Under the pieces are notes generated by a model. The model made no database searches. It was given only the letters and a program-made list of their open reading frames with translations, and had not been told where the DNA came from. A stretch of DNA of 64,000 bases from Microbacterium oleivorans (lineage in GTDB: Bacteria; Actinomycetota; Actinomycetes; Actinomycetales; Microbacteriaceae). A program made the position numbers and the translations under genes. How positions within the stretch are numbered: position 1 is the first letter of the stretch; every line of letters starts with the position of its first letter. Positions 1-8,296 of this stretch are shown here, piece after piece. Where the stretch lies: assembly GCF_023715745.1 (NCBI RefSeq), contig NZ_JAMBOV010000001.1, positions 682,001 to 746,000 on the forward strand, in the 5' to 3' direction.

Positions 1-510
1 GGCGGGATCACCGCGGATGCCGCGATCGCCCCGCCCGGCATCCTGAAGCTCCACGACCTCGAGCTGCTCGCCGAGAAGATCGGCGACAACCCGCACGCCG
101 TGACCCGCTTCGTGCTCGTCAGCCGGACTGCTCCGCCGCCCGCCCCGACCGGCGCCGACAAGACCTCGCTCATCGTCGAGCTGCCCGAGGACCACCCTGG
201 CGCCCTCCTCGAACTGCTCGAGCAGTTCGCCACGCGCGGCATCAACCTGTCGCTGCTCGCTTCGCGCCCGATCGGTGACGAGCTGGGCCGTTACCGCTTC
301 GTCATCGACGCCGACGGGCACATCGAGGACGAGCGGATGGCCGACGCCCTCCTGGGGCTGCGGCGCTTCTCGCCGCGCGTCCTCTACCTCGGCTCGTACC
401 CGCGCGCCGACCGGGCCATCGTCCGCTACCCGCAGCGCTACTCCGACGAGATCTTCGTCGAGGCCCGTGACTGGCTTCGGGGTCTGGTGTCGGGCGAGCC
501 CGAGGCCTGA
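1..510 (+). CDS. pheA: Prephenate dehydratase, C-terminal part (cut by the window edge)
   Basis: This is the last 169 residues of prephenate dehydratase, which converts prephenate to phenylpyruvate in phenylalanine synthesis. The frame is open from base 1. It carries the end of the catalytic domain, including the conserved threonine-arginine-phenylalanine motif (NPHAVTRFVLV), followed by an ACT domain (LPEDHPGALLELL...GINLSLLASRP) that in this family binds phenylalanine for feedback inhibition. An internal GTG at 100 could be mistaken for a start, but the homologous reading continues upstream of it. The gene ends convergently, about 110 bp from the monooxygenase gene. I see no convincing terminator in that gap. 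Confidence 0.93.
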   Translation, partial: GGITADAAIAPPGILKLHDLELLAEKIGDNPHAVTRFVLVSRTAPPPAPTGADKTSLIVELPEDHPGALLELLEQFATRGINLSLLASRPIGDELGRYRFVIDADGHIEDERMADALLGLRRFSPRVLYLGSYPRADRAIVRYPQRYSDEIFVEARDWLRGLVSGEPEA

Positions 511-623
511 CCCGCGCCTCGCCGGCGACACCTTCGAGGTCCGGCGCCACGCGGGCTGCGGAACCGGTGACCGCGGCGCCTGCGCGCGGAATCTCCGAGG
601 CCGCCGTCCGACGTGGGCGTGAG

Positions 624-1667
624 TCAGGCCGCCAGCAGCTCGAGCGTGCGGATGCGGGAGGGCGCGGCATCCATCGGCTCGCCCTCGGTCGCCGCGGCCA
701 CCGGCGAGACCATGACCTCGTCCACGCCGTGGCGGGCGGCGAACTCCGCGAGCCGGGCGCGGACCTCGGGACCGGTCCCCACGAACCACCGCGACATCAT
801 CGCGTCGAATACCGGTGCGGCCAGGCCGTCGGAGGCCTCGGCCGAGGCGGCGTGCTCGACGGTCTCGAGCGCGGTGAGGGGCTTCCCGCCGCGCAGCCGC
901 GCCATCATCCGCGCCTGGGGCAGCGCCGCGGCGCGCGCCTGCTCGTCGGTGTCGGCGACGACCGCGTTCGCCGTGACGAAGGTGCGCGGCTCCGCGAGGG
1001 TCTCGGAGGGCTGGAACTGCCCGCGGTACAGGTCGAGCGCCCGCTCGAGGCCCTCACCCGAGAAGTGATTCGCGAAGACGTAGGGCAGTCCCATCCCGGC
1101 CGCCAGCTGCGCCGAGTAGTCGCTCGAGCCCAGCAGCCAGACTTCGGGGGACCCCGTCGACGCCGGCGTCGCGCGCACGTCGTAGGTGCCGCCGGAGGTG
1201 AACCGCAGTGTCGCTCCCTCGGCGGAGACGAGCGAGCGGATGTCGGTGATGTGGTTCGGGAACCGCTCGACGTCGCTCGTCGTGCCCGACTGCCGCAGCA
1301 GCTGCGTGATGACGGGATCCGACCCGGGCGCGCGCCCGATGCCGAGGTCGATGCGGCCGGGGGCGAGCGCCTCGAGGGCGGCGAACTGCTCGGCGACCAC
1401 GAGCGGGGAGTGGTTCGGCAGCATGACGCCGCCCGATCCGACACGGATGCGGCGGGTGCGGGTCGCGGCCGCAGCGATCAGCACGGGCGGAGTGGTCGAG
1501 GCGACGGCCGGCATGTTGTGATGCTCCGCGAACCAGTAGCGGCGATAGCCGAGGTCGTCCGCGCGCTGGGCGAGGGCGAGCGAGGCGGCGATGGCCTGGC
1601 TGCTGGTCTGCCCGGTGCGGACGGGGACGAGGTCGAGGACGGAGAGGGCCGGGGTCGCAGTGCTCAT
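624..1667 (-). CDS. LLM-class flavin-dependent oxidoreductase
   Basis: A 347-residue luciferase-like monooxygenase fold protein: the N-terminus LSVLDLVPVRTGQTSSQAI, the YWFAEHH segment and the GSGGVMLPNHSPLVVAEQ stretch are typical of the MsnO8/alkanal-monooxygenase-like group. These enzymes use reduced flavin, and the substrate cannot be inferred here. Length matches the family. The ATG at 1667 gives the usual short N-terminus. It lies 51 bp downstream of the LacI-type regulator gene on the same strand and may be co-transcribed with it, although a link to sugar use is not evident. Confidence 0.85.
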   Translation of the reverse strand: MSTATPALSVLDLVPVRTGQTSSQAIAASLALAQRADDLGYRRYWFAEHHNMPAVASTTPPVLIAAAATRTRRIRVGSGGVMLPNHSPLVVAEQFAALEALAPGRIDLGIGRAPGSDPVITQLLRQSGTTSDVERFPNHITDIRSLVSAEGATLRFTSGGTYDVRATPASTGSPEVWLLGSSDYSAQLAAGMGLPYVFANHFSGEGLERALDLYRGQFQPSETLAEPRTFVTANAVVADTDEQARAAALPQARMMARLRGGKPLTALETVEHAASAEASDGLAAPVFDAMMSRWFVGTGPEVRARLAEFAARHGVDEVMVSPVAAATEGEPMDAAPSRIRTLELLAA

Positions 1668-1718
1668 ATCCTGGGCTGCAACCGGCGCGGGTCCCCCGGC
1701 ATTCCGTGCCGAGGCCGA

Positions 1719-2753
1719 TCAGGCCGAGTCGCGCCAGACGACGGGGCAGGGGAGGACCGTGCCGCCGGCATCGGGATCCTCGCCGCGGAGTTGACGGAGG
1801 ACCGACTCGGCGGCGGCGCGGCCGAGCTCATCGGCGGGCTGGTGCACGGTCGACAGGGGCGGATCGCAGCGCAGCGCCCACGAGCTGTCGTCGAAGCCGA
1901 CGATGCCGATGTCCTCGGGGATGCGCCGACCCGCGGCCTGGAGGACGTCCATCGCCCCGGCGGCGACGGCGTCGCTCGAGGCGAAGACGCCGTCGATGTC
2001 AGGCGCGCGCTCGAGGAGCGCCCGCATCCCGGCCTGCCCGTCGGAGTACGAGTAGAGCGGCACGGATTCGACGAGGCTCGGTTCGAACCGGGACCCGAGG
2101 GCGTCGACGAAGCCGGCGAGACGATCCGAGCCCGAGTCGCGGTCGAGCGCGGAGGCGATCATGCCGATGCGCTTCCGGCCGGTGGCTGCCAGGCGTGTCG
2201 TGATCTCGCGCGCGGCGCCGCGGTTGTCGATCGCGACGTAGGCGGCGTCGCCGATGTCGCGCGGGTGGCCGACGAAGGCGGCCGGCAGGCCGAGGTCGGC
2301 GATAGCGCGGGTGATCGGGTCGCCGACGCGCGCCGAGACGATGATGACGCCGTCGATCAGCCCGCCGCTCAGATAGCGCGCGAGTCGCTCGATGTCGCGG
2401 GTGGTGTCGGCGATCATGAACGACAGCTGGTAGTCCGCCTCCGAGAGGGCGGCATTCGCGCCGAGCAGGATCGAGCCGATGTTGGGGTCCTCGACGAAGA
2501 GCGAATGCGGCTCGTGCACGATGAGGCCGATGGCCTGCGAGCTCTGCATCACGAGGCTCCGCGCGGCACGATTCGGGACGAACCCGACCTTCGCAATGGC
2601 CGCTTCGATGGCTTCGCGTGCTTCGTCCGAGACGTAGGGCTGCCCGTTCAGGACCCGGCTGACCGTTCCGCGCGAGACGCCCGCCTCGATCGCCACGTCC
2701 TTGACCGTTGCGCGGCGGCGTCGACCCACGGTCTCTGTGCGATCGATGCTCAC
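1719..2753 (-). CDS. LacI-family regulator, likely repressor of the beta-galactoside locus
   Basis: A 344-residue LacI/GalR repressor. The helix-turn-helix lies at about residues 15-50 (ATVKDVAIEAGVSRGTVSRV, then the VLNG hinge motif), followed by a periplasmic-binding-protein-like sugar-sensing domain that ends with the GFDDSSWALRCDPPLSTV signature. I take the GTG at 2753 as the start: a -10 hexamer TACGAT lies exactly 6 nt before it, implying a leaderless message, and an earlier ATG at 2813 would add 20 residues not typical of the family. The palindrome at 2766-2779 abuts this -10, suggesting autorepression. It is divergent from the beta-galactosidase gene, whose promoter carries the same operator. 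The inducer is unknown, probably a galactoside. Confidence 0.88.
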   Translation of the reverse strand: MSIDRTETVGRRRRATVKDVAIEAGVSRGTVSRVLNGQPYVSDEAREAIEAAIAKVGFVPNRAARSLVMQSSQAIGLIVHEPHSLFVEDPNIGSILLGANAALSEADYQLSFMIADTTRDIERLARYLSGGLIDGVIIVSARVGDPITRAIADLGLPAAFVGHPRDIGDAAYVAIDNRGAAREITTRLAATGRKRIGMIASALDRDSGSDRLAGFVDALGSRFEPSLVESVPLYSYSDGQAGMRALLERAPDIDGVFASSDAVAAGAMDVLQAAGRRIPEDIGIVGFDDSSWALRCDPPLSTVHQPADELGRAAAESVLRQLRGEDPDAGGTVLPCPVVWRDSA

Positions 2754-2765
2754 GCGTTCATCGTA

Positions 2766-2779
2766 TGTGCACGCACACA
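2766..2779. promoter_or_regulatory. Operator 1 at the lacI-type regulator promoter
   Basis: TGTGCACGCACACA is an imperfect palindrome matching the two stronger sites at 2835-2848 and 2881-2894. It lies immediately upstream of the -10 (2760-2765, minus strand) of the divergent regulator gene. Its position would block that promoter, so autoregulation is inferred. Confidence 0.65.
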
Positions 2780-2806
2780 ACCGCACGGGTGCCTGCGCCG
2801 CCGTGT

Positions 2807-2848
2807 TTGACACACATCTTCACCCGATCTACCCTGTACACGTTCACA
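2807..2848 (+). promoter_or_regulatory. Beta-galactosidase promoter with operator 2
   Basis: TTGACA (2807-2812), a 17-bp spacer and TACCCT (2830-2835) form a good housekeeping promoter. The palindrome TGTACACGTTCACA at 2835-2848 overlaps the last base of the -10 and the expected start site near 2842, a classic repressing position for a LacI-type protein. Confidence 0.7.
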
Positions 2849-2880
2849 GAGCCTCAACGCGGAGAAACACCGTTCGGACC

Positions 2881-2894
2881 TGTGCACGTTCACA
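2881..2894. promoter_or_regulatory. Operator 3 in the beta-galactosidase leader
   Basis: TGTGCACGTTCACA, nearly identical to operator 2 and centred 46 bp downstream of it, ends 8 bp before the GAGGAG ribosome-binding site (2902-2907). The spacing would allow a looped or roadblocking repressor complex (inference). Confidence 0.65.
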
Positions 2895-2910
2895 GGATCC
2901 AGAGGAGAAC

Positions 2911-4926
2911 ATGTCGGTCCCCGCCCGCCCCTTCGAGCACGACGGCATCGCGTTCGGTTGCGACTACAACCCCGAACAGTGGACGCCGGACGTCTGGGAC
3001 GAGGACATCGCGCTCATGCGCGACGCCGGCGTCGATCTCGTCGCGATCAACATCTTCGGCTGGGCGCACATCGAGCCGCGCGCGGGGGAGTACGACTTCT
3101 CCCGCCTGGACGACATCGTCGAGCGGCTGCACACCGCCGGCATCCGCATCAACCTCGGTACCGGCACCGCGTCGACGCCTGCGTGGCTGACCACCGCGCA
3201 CCCCGAGATCCTCCCGGTCGTCGAGGACGGCACCCGCCGCTACCCCGGGGGCCGTCAGGCATGGTGCCCGAGCTCACCGGTCTACCGCGAGGCCGCCCTC
3301 GCCCTCGTCGACGCTGTCGCCGCGCGCTACGGCTCGCACCCGGCGATCGCGCTGTGGCACGTCTCGAACGAACTCGGATGCCACAACGCGCTGTGCCACT
3401 GCGACGAGAGCGCCGGCGCGTTCCGCGAATGGCTGCGGGCGCGGTACGGCACGGTCGCCGAGGTGAACCGCGCGTGGGGGACCGCGTTCTGGAGTCAGAC
3501 GTACTACGAGTGGGACGAGATCCTCACCCCGCGGGCCACCCTCTCAAGCCGAAACCCCGGCCACGTCCTCGACTTCCACCGGTTCAGCAGCGACGCGCTG
3601 CTCGAGCACTACCGCGCCGAGGCCGAGGTCATCCGCGCCCGCAGCGAGGTCCCGATCACGACCAACTTCATGGTCACGGCGCACATCGAGAACCTGGACT
3701 ACTGGTCCTGGGCAGGCGACATGGACATCGTCGCGAACGACCACTACCTGGACCACCGCCTGGGCGACCCCCGATCCGAGCTCGCCTTCGCCGCCGATCT
3801 CTCCCGCGGGCTCGGTCAGGGCGCTCCGTGGATCCTCATGGAGCACTCGACGGGTGCCGTCAACTGGCAGCCGCTGAACACGCCCAAGGCCCCGGGCGAG
3901 ATGATCCGCAACTCCCTCACCCACGTCGCACGCGGCGCCGACGGCGTCTGCTTCTTCCAGTGGCGTGCCTCGGTGCAGGGCAGCGAGAAGTTCCACTCCG
4001 CGATGCTGCCGCACGCCGGCACCGACTCCGCCGTCTGGCGCGAGGTCGTCGAGCTCGGCGGCATCGTCGACCGCATCGGCGAGATCGCGGGCTCGCGCGT
4101 CGAGAGCGACGTCGCCCTGCTCTTCTCGTGGGAGTCCTGGTGGGCGAGCCAGAGCGAGACCCGCCCCAGCCAGTCCCTCGGCTACCTCGACCAGGTGCAC
4201 GCCTCCTACCGCGCCCTCCACGCGAACGGGCTGACCGTCGACGTGGTCGCCCCCGGCGCCGACCTGTCCGCGTACCGCTTGGTCGTCGTCCCGGGCCTGC
4301 ACCTCATGACCGAAGCGGATGCCGCGGTCCTCACCGCGTGGATCGCCGCCGGAGGTACCGCCCTGATCACGTTCTCGACCGCCATCGTCGACGAGAACGA
4401 CCGCGTCTACACCGGCGGCTACGCAGGCCCGCTCCGTGAGGCGCTGGGCCTGCACATCGAGGAGTTCGCCCCGGTCGCGCCCGGTCTCGCCCTCACCCTG
4501 ACCGACGGATCCACCGCACGGCTCTGGTCGGAGCGCTCCCGCACGACGACCGCCGAGGTCGCGGCATCCTTCACCGACGGCCCTGCCGAAGGGATGCCGG
4601 CGCTCACCCGCAACATCTGGGGTGACGGGACCGCGCACTACCTCGCGACGCTTCTCAGCGACGCCGATTACCGTGACCTGGTGGCGCGTCTCTCCGCCGA
4701 AGCCGGCGTGGCGCCCGCCGCTCCCATCCGGCCGGCCGCCGGCGATCTCGAGATCGTCCGGCGCCGCGGGGAGGGCGCGTCCTATCTCTTCGTGATCAAC
4801 CACGGCGAGACCGACGTCCGGGTCGACTCCGACGGCCTGGACCTCGTGACCGGCGCAGAGGTCGCCGGCGGCATCACCGTGCCTGCGGGTGCGGTGCGCA
4901 TCATCAGAGAGGAGGCGGCCGCATGA
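2911..4926 (+). CDS. Beta-galactosidase, glycoside hydrolase family 42
   Basis: A 671-residue GH42 enzyme that hydrolyses beta-D-galactosides, apparently in the cytoplasm because no signal peptide is visible. The N-terminus GCDYNPEQWTPDVWDEDIALM is the GH42 hallmark. The acid/base is Glu154 in WHVSNELGCH and the nucleophile Glu311 in ILMEHSTGAVNWQ. A cysteine cluster (GCHNALCHC) fits the family zinc site. A beta-galactosidase trimerisation-like domain follows (SWESWWASQ, then DVVAPGADLSAYRLVVVP). The ATG at 2911 follows an AGAGGAG ribosome-binding site. The stop overlaps the start of the first permease gene (ATGA), so translation is probably coupled. Three operators control it. Confidence 0.95.
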   Translation: MSVPARPFEHDGIAFGCDYNPEQWTPDVWDEDIALMRDAGVDLVAINIFGWAHIEPRAGEYDFSRLDDIVERLHTAGIRINLGTGTASTPAWLTTAHPEILPVVEDGTRRYPGGRQAWCPSSPVYREAALALVDAVAARYGSHPAIALWHVSNELGCHNALCHCDESAGAFREWLRARYGTVAEVNRAWGTAFWSQTYYEWDEILTPRATLSSRNPGHVLDFHRFSSDALLEHYRAEAEVIRARSEVPITTNFMVTAHIENLDYWSWAGDMDIVANDHYLDHRLGDPRSELAFAADLSRGLGQGAPWILMEHSTGAVNWQPLNTPKAPGEMIRNSLTHVARGADGVCFFQWRASVQGSEKFHSAMLPHAGTDSAVWREVVELGGIVDRIGEIAGSRVESDVALLFSWESWWASQSETRPSQSLGYLDQVHASYRALHANGLTVDVVAPGADLSAYRLVVVPGLHLMTEADAAVLTAWIAAGGTALITFSTAIVDENDRVYTGGYAGPLREALGLHIEEFAPVAPGLALTLTDGSTARLWSERSRTTTAEVAASFTDGPAEGMPALTRNIWGDGTAHYLATLLSDADYRDLVARLSAEAGVAPAAPIRPAAGDLEIVRRRGEGASYLFVINHGETDVRVDSDGLDLVTGAEVAGGITVPAGAVRIIREEAAA

Positions 4927-5858
4927 CCGCCACGGAACTCCTCGTGACGCGTTCGTCGGCGAAGCCGTCGCGCGCGAAGCGGACCCCGCGGGCGAAGACC
5001 CCGCACAAGGGGGCGATCGCGGTCTTCACCGGACCATTCGGCATCCTCTTCCTGCTCTTCTACCTGATCCCGATCGGGTACGCGATCTGGCAGTCGCTCC
5101 TGGTCGTCCAGCGCGACGGACTCTACGGCGAGCCCACCGAGGTGTTCGGCGGGCTGACGCAGTACATCCAGGTGTTCCAGAACGCGCCGTTCTGGGAGTC
5201 GGTCGGCCGCGTGCTGCTGTTCGGCGTCGTGCAGGTCCCGGTCATGCTCGGCCTCGCGCTGCTGTTCGCGCTGCTGCTCGATTCCCCGGTCCTGAAGGGC
5301 AAGCGGTTCTTCCGCCTCGCCTTCTTCGCCCCCTACGCCGTCCCCGGCGTCATCGCCGCGATCATGTGGGGTTTCCTCTACTCGCCGAACCTGTCGCCGT
5401 TCACCGACGTCACCCGCGCCGTCGACTTCCTCTCTCCCGAGATGGTCCTGTGGTCGATCGCGAACGTCGTGACCTGGGTCTTCGTCGGCTACAACATGCT
5501 GATCATCTACTCGGCGCTGCTGGCGATCCCCGCCGAAGTGTACGAGGCGGCGCGTCTCGACGGTGCCGGCCAGATCCGCATCGCCTGGTCGATCAAGATC
5601 CCGATGGTCGCTCCCGCGATCATCCTCACGGCGGTGTTCTCGATCATCGGCACCCTGCAGCTGCTCGCCGAGCCCCAGGTGTTCCGCTCGTTCAGCTCGG
5701 CGGTCTCGTCGACGTACACCCCGAACATGACGATCTACGCGACCAGCGCCGTGCCGAACCCCTACCTCGCGGCGGCCTTCTCGGTCGTGCTGGCGCTGGC
5801 CACCTGCGTCCTGTCGTTCGCGTTCTTGAAGCTCACCCAGCGGAAGGCCGAGCAATGA
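4923..5858 (+). CDS. Sugar ABC transporter permease (MalF type)
   Basis: A 311-residue inner-membrane subunit of a carbohydrate ABC importer (CUT1 family) with six predicted helices and a basic N-terminal tail (SSAKPSRAKRTPRAK). The EAA loop that docks the ATPase is seen as EVYEAARLDGAGQIRIAWSI. It overlaps the beta-galactosidase stop by 4 bp, and its own stop overlaps the next permease start by 4 bp. No ATPase gene is in the locus; in actinobacteria a shared MsiK-type ATPase elsewhere usually serves such systems. The likely cargo is a galactoside or galacto-oligosaccharide, inferred from its neighbour. Confidence 0.92.
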   Translation: MTATELLVTRSSAKPSRAKRTPRAKTPHKGAIAVFTGPFGILFLLFYLIPIGYAIWQSLLVVQRDGLYGEPTEVFGGLTQYIQVFQNAPFWESVGRVLLFGVVQVPVMLGLALLFALLLDSPVLKGKRFFRLAFFAPYAVPGVIAAIMWGFLYSPNLSPFTDVTRAVDFLSPEMVLWSIANVVTWVFVGYNMLIIYSALLAIPAEVYEAARLDGAGQIRIAWSIKIPMVAPAIILTAVFSIIGTLQLLAEPQVFRSFSSAVSSTYTPNMTIYATSAVPNPYLAAAFSVVLALATCVLSFAFLKLTQRKAEQ

Positions 5859-6754
5859 GCCTCCTCACCCGTACCGACGGCGCCCTGGCCGTCGACCCGC
5901 CGAAGAGCCGGGGACCGCGCGAGAGCGTCCTGTCGCGCACCGCCGCCCTGCTGGTCATGGGCGTGTTCACGCTGTACTTCCTGGTGCCGATCTGGTGGCT
6001 GTTCATCGCCTCGACGAAGGACCGCGGTCAGCTGCTGACCACGAACGCCCTGTGGTTCGCCGACTGGAACCTGTTCGCCAACATCGGCGACCTCGTCTCG
6101 TACAACGACGGCATCTACTTCCGCTGGCTGCTCAACAGCCTCGCCTACGCCGGCCTCGGGGCGCTGCTCGCCACCGTCTTCGCCGGAATGGCCGGGTACG
6201 CCCTCGGCAAGTACAACTTCCGCGGCCGTGAGGCGTTCTTCAACATCGTGCTCGGCGGCGTCCTGGTTCCCGCGACCGCCCTCGCCCTGCCGCTGTTCCT
6301 GCTGTTCAGCCAGGTGAACCTGACCAACACCTTCTGGTCGGTCCTGCTCCCCAGCATCGTCAGCCCGTTCGGTGTCTACCTCGCTCGCATCTACGCATCG
6401 TCGTCGGTGCCCGACGAACTCATCGAGGCGGCGCGCCTGGACGGCTCGGGCGAGGTGCGGACGTTCTTCACCGTGTCGTCGCGCCTCATGGCGCCGGCGC
6501 TCGTGACGATCTTCCTCTTCCAGTTCGTCTCGATCTGGAACAACTTCTTCCTGCCGCTGATCATGCTGCGCAGTCAGGAGCTGTTCCCGGTCACCTACGG
6601 CCTCTACACGTGGAACACGCAGCTCAACCAGATCCCCGAGCTGCGCACCTACGTCCTGGTCGGCGCGTTCCTGTCGATCGTGCCGCTCATCATCGCCTTC
6701 CTCTTGCTTCAGCGCTTCTGGCGCAACGGGCTGGGCACCGGTTCCGTGAAGTGA
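5855..6754 (+). CDS. Sugar ABC transporter permease (MalG type)
   Basis: A 299-residue partner permease of the same importer. The first helix VFTLYFLVPIWWLFIAST and the EAA loop ELIEAARLDGSGEVRTFF are characteristic. The ATG at 5855 overlaps the preceding stop (ATGA). Extending upstream would only read through the previous gene in another frame. It is followed by an 80-bp gap with a strong hairpin before the binding-protein gene, so expression of the two parts of the operon may differ. Confidence 0.92.
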   Translation: MSLLTRTDGALAVDPPKSRGPRESVLSRTAALLVMGVFTLYFLVPIWWLFIASTKDRGQLLTTNALWFADWNLFANIGDLVSYNDGIYFRWLLNSLAYAGLGALLATVFAGMAGYALGKYNFRGREAFFNIVLGGVLVPATALALPLFLLFSQVNLTNTFWSVLLPSIVSPFGVYLARIYASSSVPDELIEAARLDGSGEVRTFFTVSSRLMAPALVTIFLFQFVSIWNNFFLPLIMLRSQELFPVTYGLYTWNTQLNQIPELRTYVLVGAFLSIVPLIIAFLLLQRFWRNGLGTGSVK

Positions 6755-6760
6755 GTCCCC

Positions 6761-6781
6761 GCCGCGGGCGGCACCCGCGGC
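6761..6781 (+). other. Intra-operon hairpin before the binding-protein gene
   Basis: GCCGCGGG (6761-6768) and CCCGCGGC (6774-6781) form an 8-bp stem with a 5-nt loop, starting 7 nt after the permease stop. There is no T-tract. It may stabilise or partially terminate the transcript ahead of the binding-protein gene; this is inferred from position only. Confidence 0.45.
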
Positions 6782-6835
6782 ATCCCTGCAGTACCTGTCC
6801 TGTCAGACCCGATCAACGATCAGATTGGAAATCCC

Positions 6836-8176
6836 ATGCAGCACACCAAGAAGGCAGTCGTCGCCGGCGTCGCACTGCTCACGGCGTTCACCCTGGCCGG
6901 CTGCGCCGGCGGCAGCGGTGGCGCAGGCAACGGCGGCGGCGCAGCCGATCCCGCAGCCTGCGCCCCGTCGGACGGCGAGGTCACCCTCGACTTCACCTCG
7001 TGGATCCCCGGCATCGAGGACGTCGTGAAGATGTGGAACGACGAGAACCCCGACATCCAGGTCAAGGTCCAGACGGGCCCCAACGGCAACTCGGGCACGT
7101 ACTCGAGCTTCTTCAGCCAGCTCGAGGCCGGCAACGCCCCCGACCTCGGTCAGATCGAGTACGACGCGCTCTCGAGCTTCCGCGTGCAGGACGGCCTCGA
7201 GGACCTCTCCGCGTGCGAGGACGTCGCTGCGGCGGAGGACGAGTTCATCCCGTGGACCTGGAACCAGGTCACCCTCGGCACCGACGGCGTCTACGGCATC
7301 CCCCAGGACTCCGGCCCCATGGCGCTGTTCTACCGCTCCGACCTCTTCGAGCAGAACGGCATCGAGGTCCCCACCACGTGGGACGAGTACAAGGAGGCCG
7401 CCAAGAAGGTACGGGAGGCCGGCGGCTACATCACCAACTTCTCGACCGCCGACATCAACCAGTTCGCCGGCTTCGTCTGGCAGACCGGTGGTGACTTGTT
7501 CTCCAACGACGGCAGCTCGTGGAAGGTCAACCTGGCCGGCGACCAGTCCAAGACCGTCGCCGACTACTGGCAGGAGCTCATCGACGAGGACCTCGTCTCG
7601 ACCTACCCGGCCTGGACCGAGGAGTGGAACAACGCCTACAACTCGGGCGAGGTCTGGACCTGGAACTCGGCCGTGTGGGGTGCCAACTCCATCTCGTCCG
7701 GCGCTCCCGACACCGCCGGCAAGTGGTCGGTCGCCCCGTCGCCGCAGTGGGAGGCGGGCGAGAAGGCCGCCGGCAACTGGGGCGGATCGTCGATCGCCGT
7801 CTTCAAGGGCACCGAGCACCCGTACGAGGCTGCGAAGTTCGCGCTGTGGCTGAACACCTCCGACGAGGCCCTCACCGCCCTCAACGAGTCGGCGAACATC
7901 TATCCCGCCACGACGAAGGGGCTGACCCTCCCGTCGCTGCAGGAGGGTGTCGAGTTCTACGGCGGGCAGAAGATCTACGACGTCTTCGCCGAGGCCGCGG
8001 CTCAGGTCAACCCCGACTTCGTGTGGGGCCCGACCATGACGCAGACCTACGCCGACGTGTCGGACGGCTTCCAGAAGGCCGCCACCGGTCAGGGCACGCT
8101 GTTCGAGGCGCTCGAGGCTGCGCAGACCAAGACGGTCGACGCGCTCAAGGCGCAGTCCATCCCCGTCTCCGAGTGA
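6836..8176 (+). CDS. Extracellular sugar-binding lipoprotein of the beta-galactoside ABC importer
   Basis: A 446-residue family 1 solute-binding protein. The signal peptide (KKAVVAGVALLTAFTLAGC) ends in a lipobox, with Cys23 as the lipidated residue, followed by a Gly/Ala-rich linker. The mature part shows the usual MalE-like pattern (VTLDFTSWIPGIEDVVKMWN, YGIPQDSGPMALFYRSD, aromatic residues in the second half). It should capture the sugar outside the membrane and deliver it to the two permeases upstream. It is unusual in being the last gene of the operon rather than the first; a hairpin separates it from the permeases. A bidirectional terminator follows. Confidence 0.93.
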   Translation: MQHTKKAVVAGVALLTAFTLAGCAGGSGGAGNGGGAADPAACAPSDGEVTLDFTSWIPGIEDVVKMWNDENPDIQVKVQTGPNGNSGTYSSFFSQLEAGNAPDLGQIEYDALSSFRVQDGLEDLSACEDVAAAEDEFIPWTWNQVTLGTDGVYGIPQDSGPMALFYRSDLFEQNGIEVPTTWDEYKEAAKKVREAGGYITNFSTADINQFAGFVWQTGGDLFSNDGSSWKVNLAGDQSKTVADYWQELIDEDLVSTYPAWTEEWNNAYNSGEVWTWNSAVWGANSISSGAPDTAGKWSVAPSPQWEAGEKAAGNWGGSSIAVFKGTEHPYEAAKFALWLNTSDEALTALNESANIYPATTKGLTLPSLQEGVEFYGGQKIYDVFAEAAAQVNPDFVWGPTMTQTYADVSDGFQKAATGQGTLFEALEAAQTKTVDALKAQSIPVSE

Positions 8177-8181
8177 CCACT

Positions 8182-8233
8182 CGCTGACACCGGTTCAGTG
8201 ACACGGATCCACTGACACGGATCCACTGACACC
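8182..8233. repeat. Short tandem repeat, 14-bp period
   Basis: Four tandem units of a 14-bp motif, the last one partial: CGCTGACACCGGTT, CAGTGACACGGATC, CACTGACACGGATC and CACTGACACC. It starts 6 bp after the binding-protein stop and precedes the terminator hairpin. The two middle units differ at one base. Confidence 0.8.
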
Positions 8234-8239
8234 ACGCAT

Positions 8240-8282
8240 CCGCGCCGCGGGTCGGGCCCCAGGGCTCCGATCCGCGGCGCGG
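8240..8282. terminator. Bidirectional terminator-like hairpin
   Basis: CCGCGCCGCGG (8240-8250) pairs perfectly with CCGCGGCGCGG (8272-8282) across a 21-nt loop. It lies between the convergent binding-protein and photolyase genes. The lack of a T-tract is common in GC-rich actinobacteria. Confidence 0.6.
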
Positions 8283-8296
8283 TCGCGTTCGGGCGA

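Noticed and set aside
567..2810. A 747-residue open frame on the plus strand, antisense to the monooxygenase and LacI-type genes
   Set aside because: Its composition is Arg/Gly/Ala-rich with no domain, as expected for an antisense shadow in GC-rich DNA; the opposite-strand genes have clear motifs.
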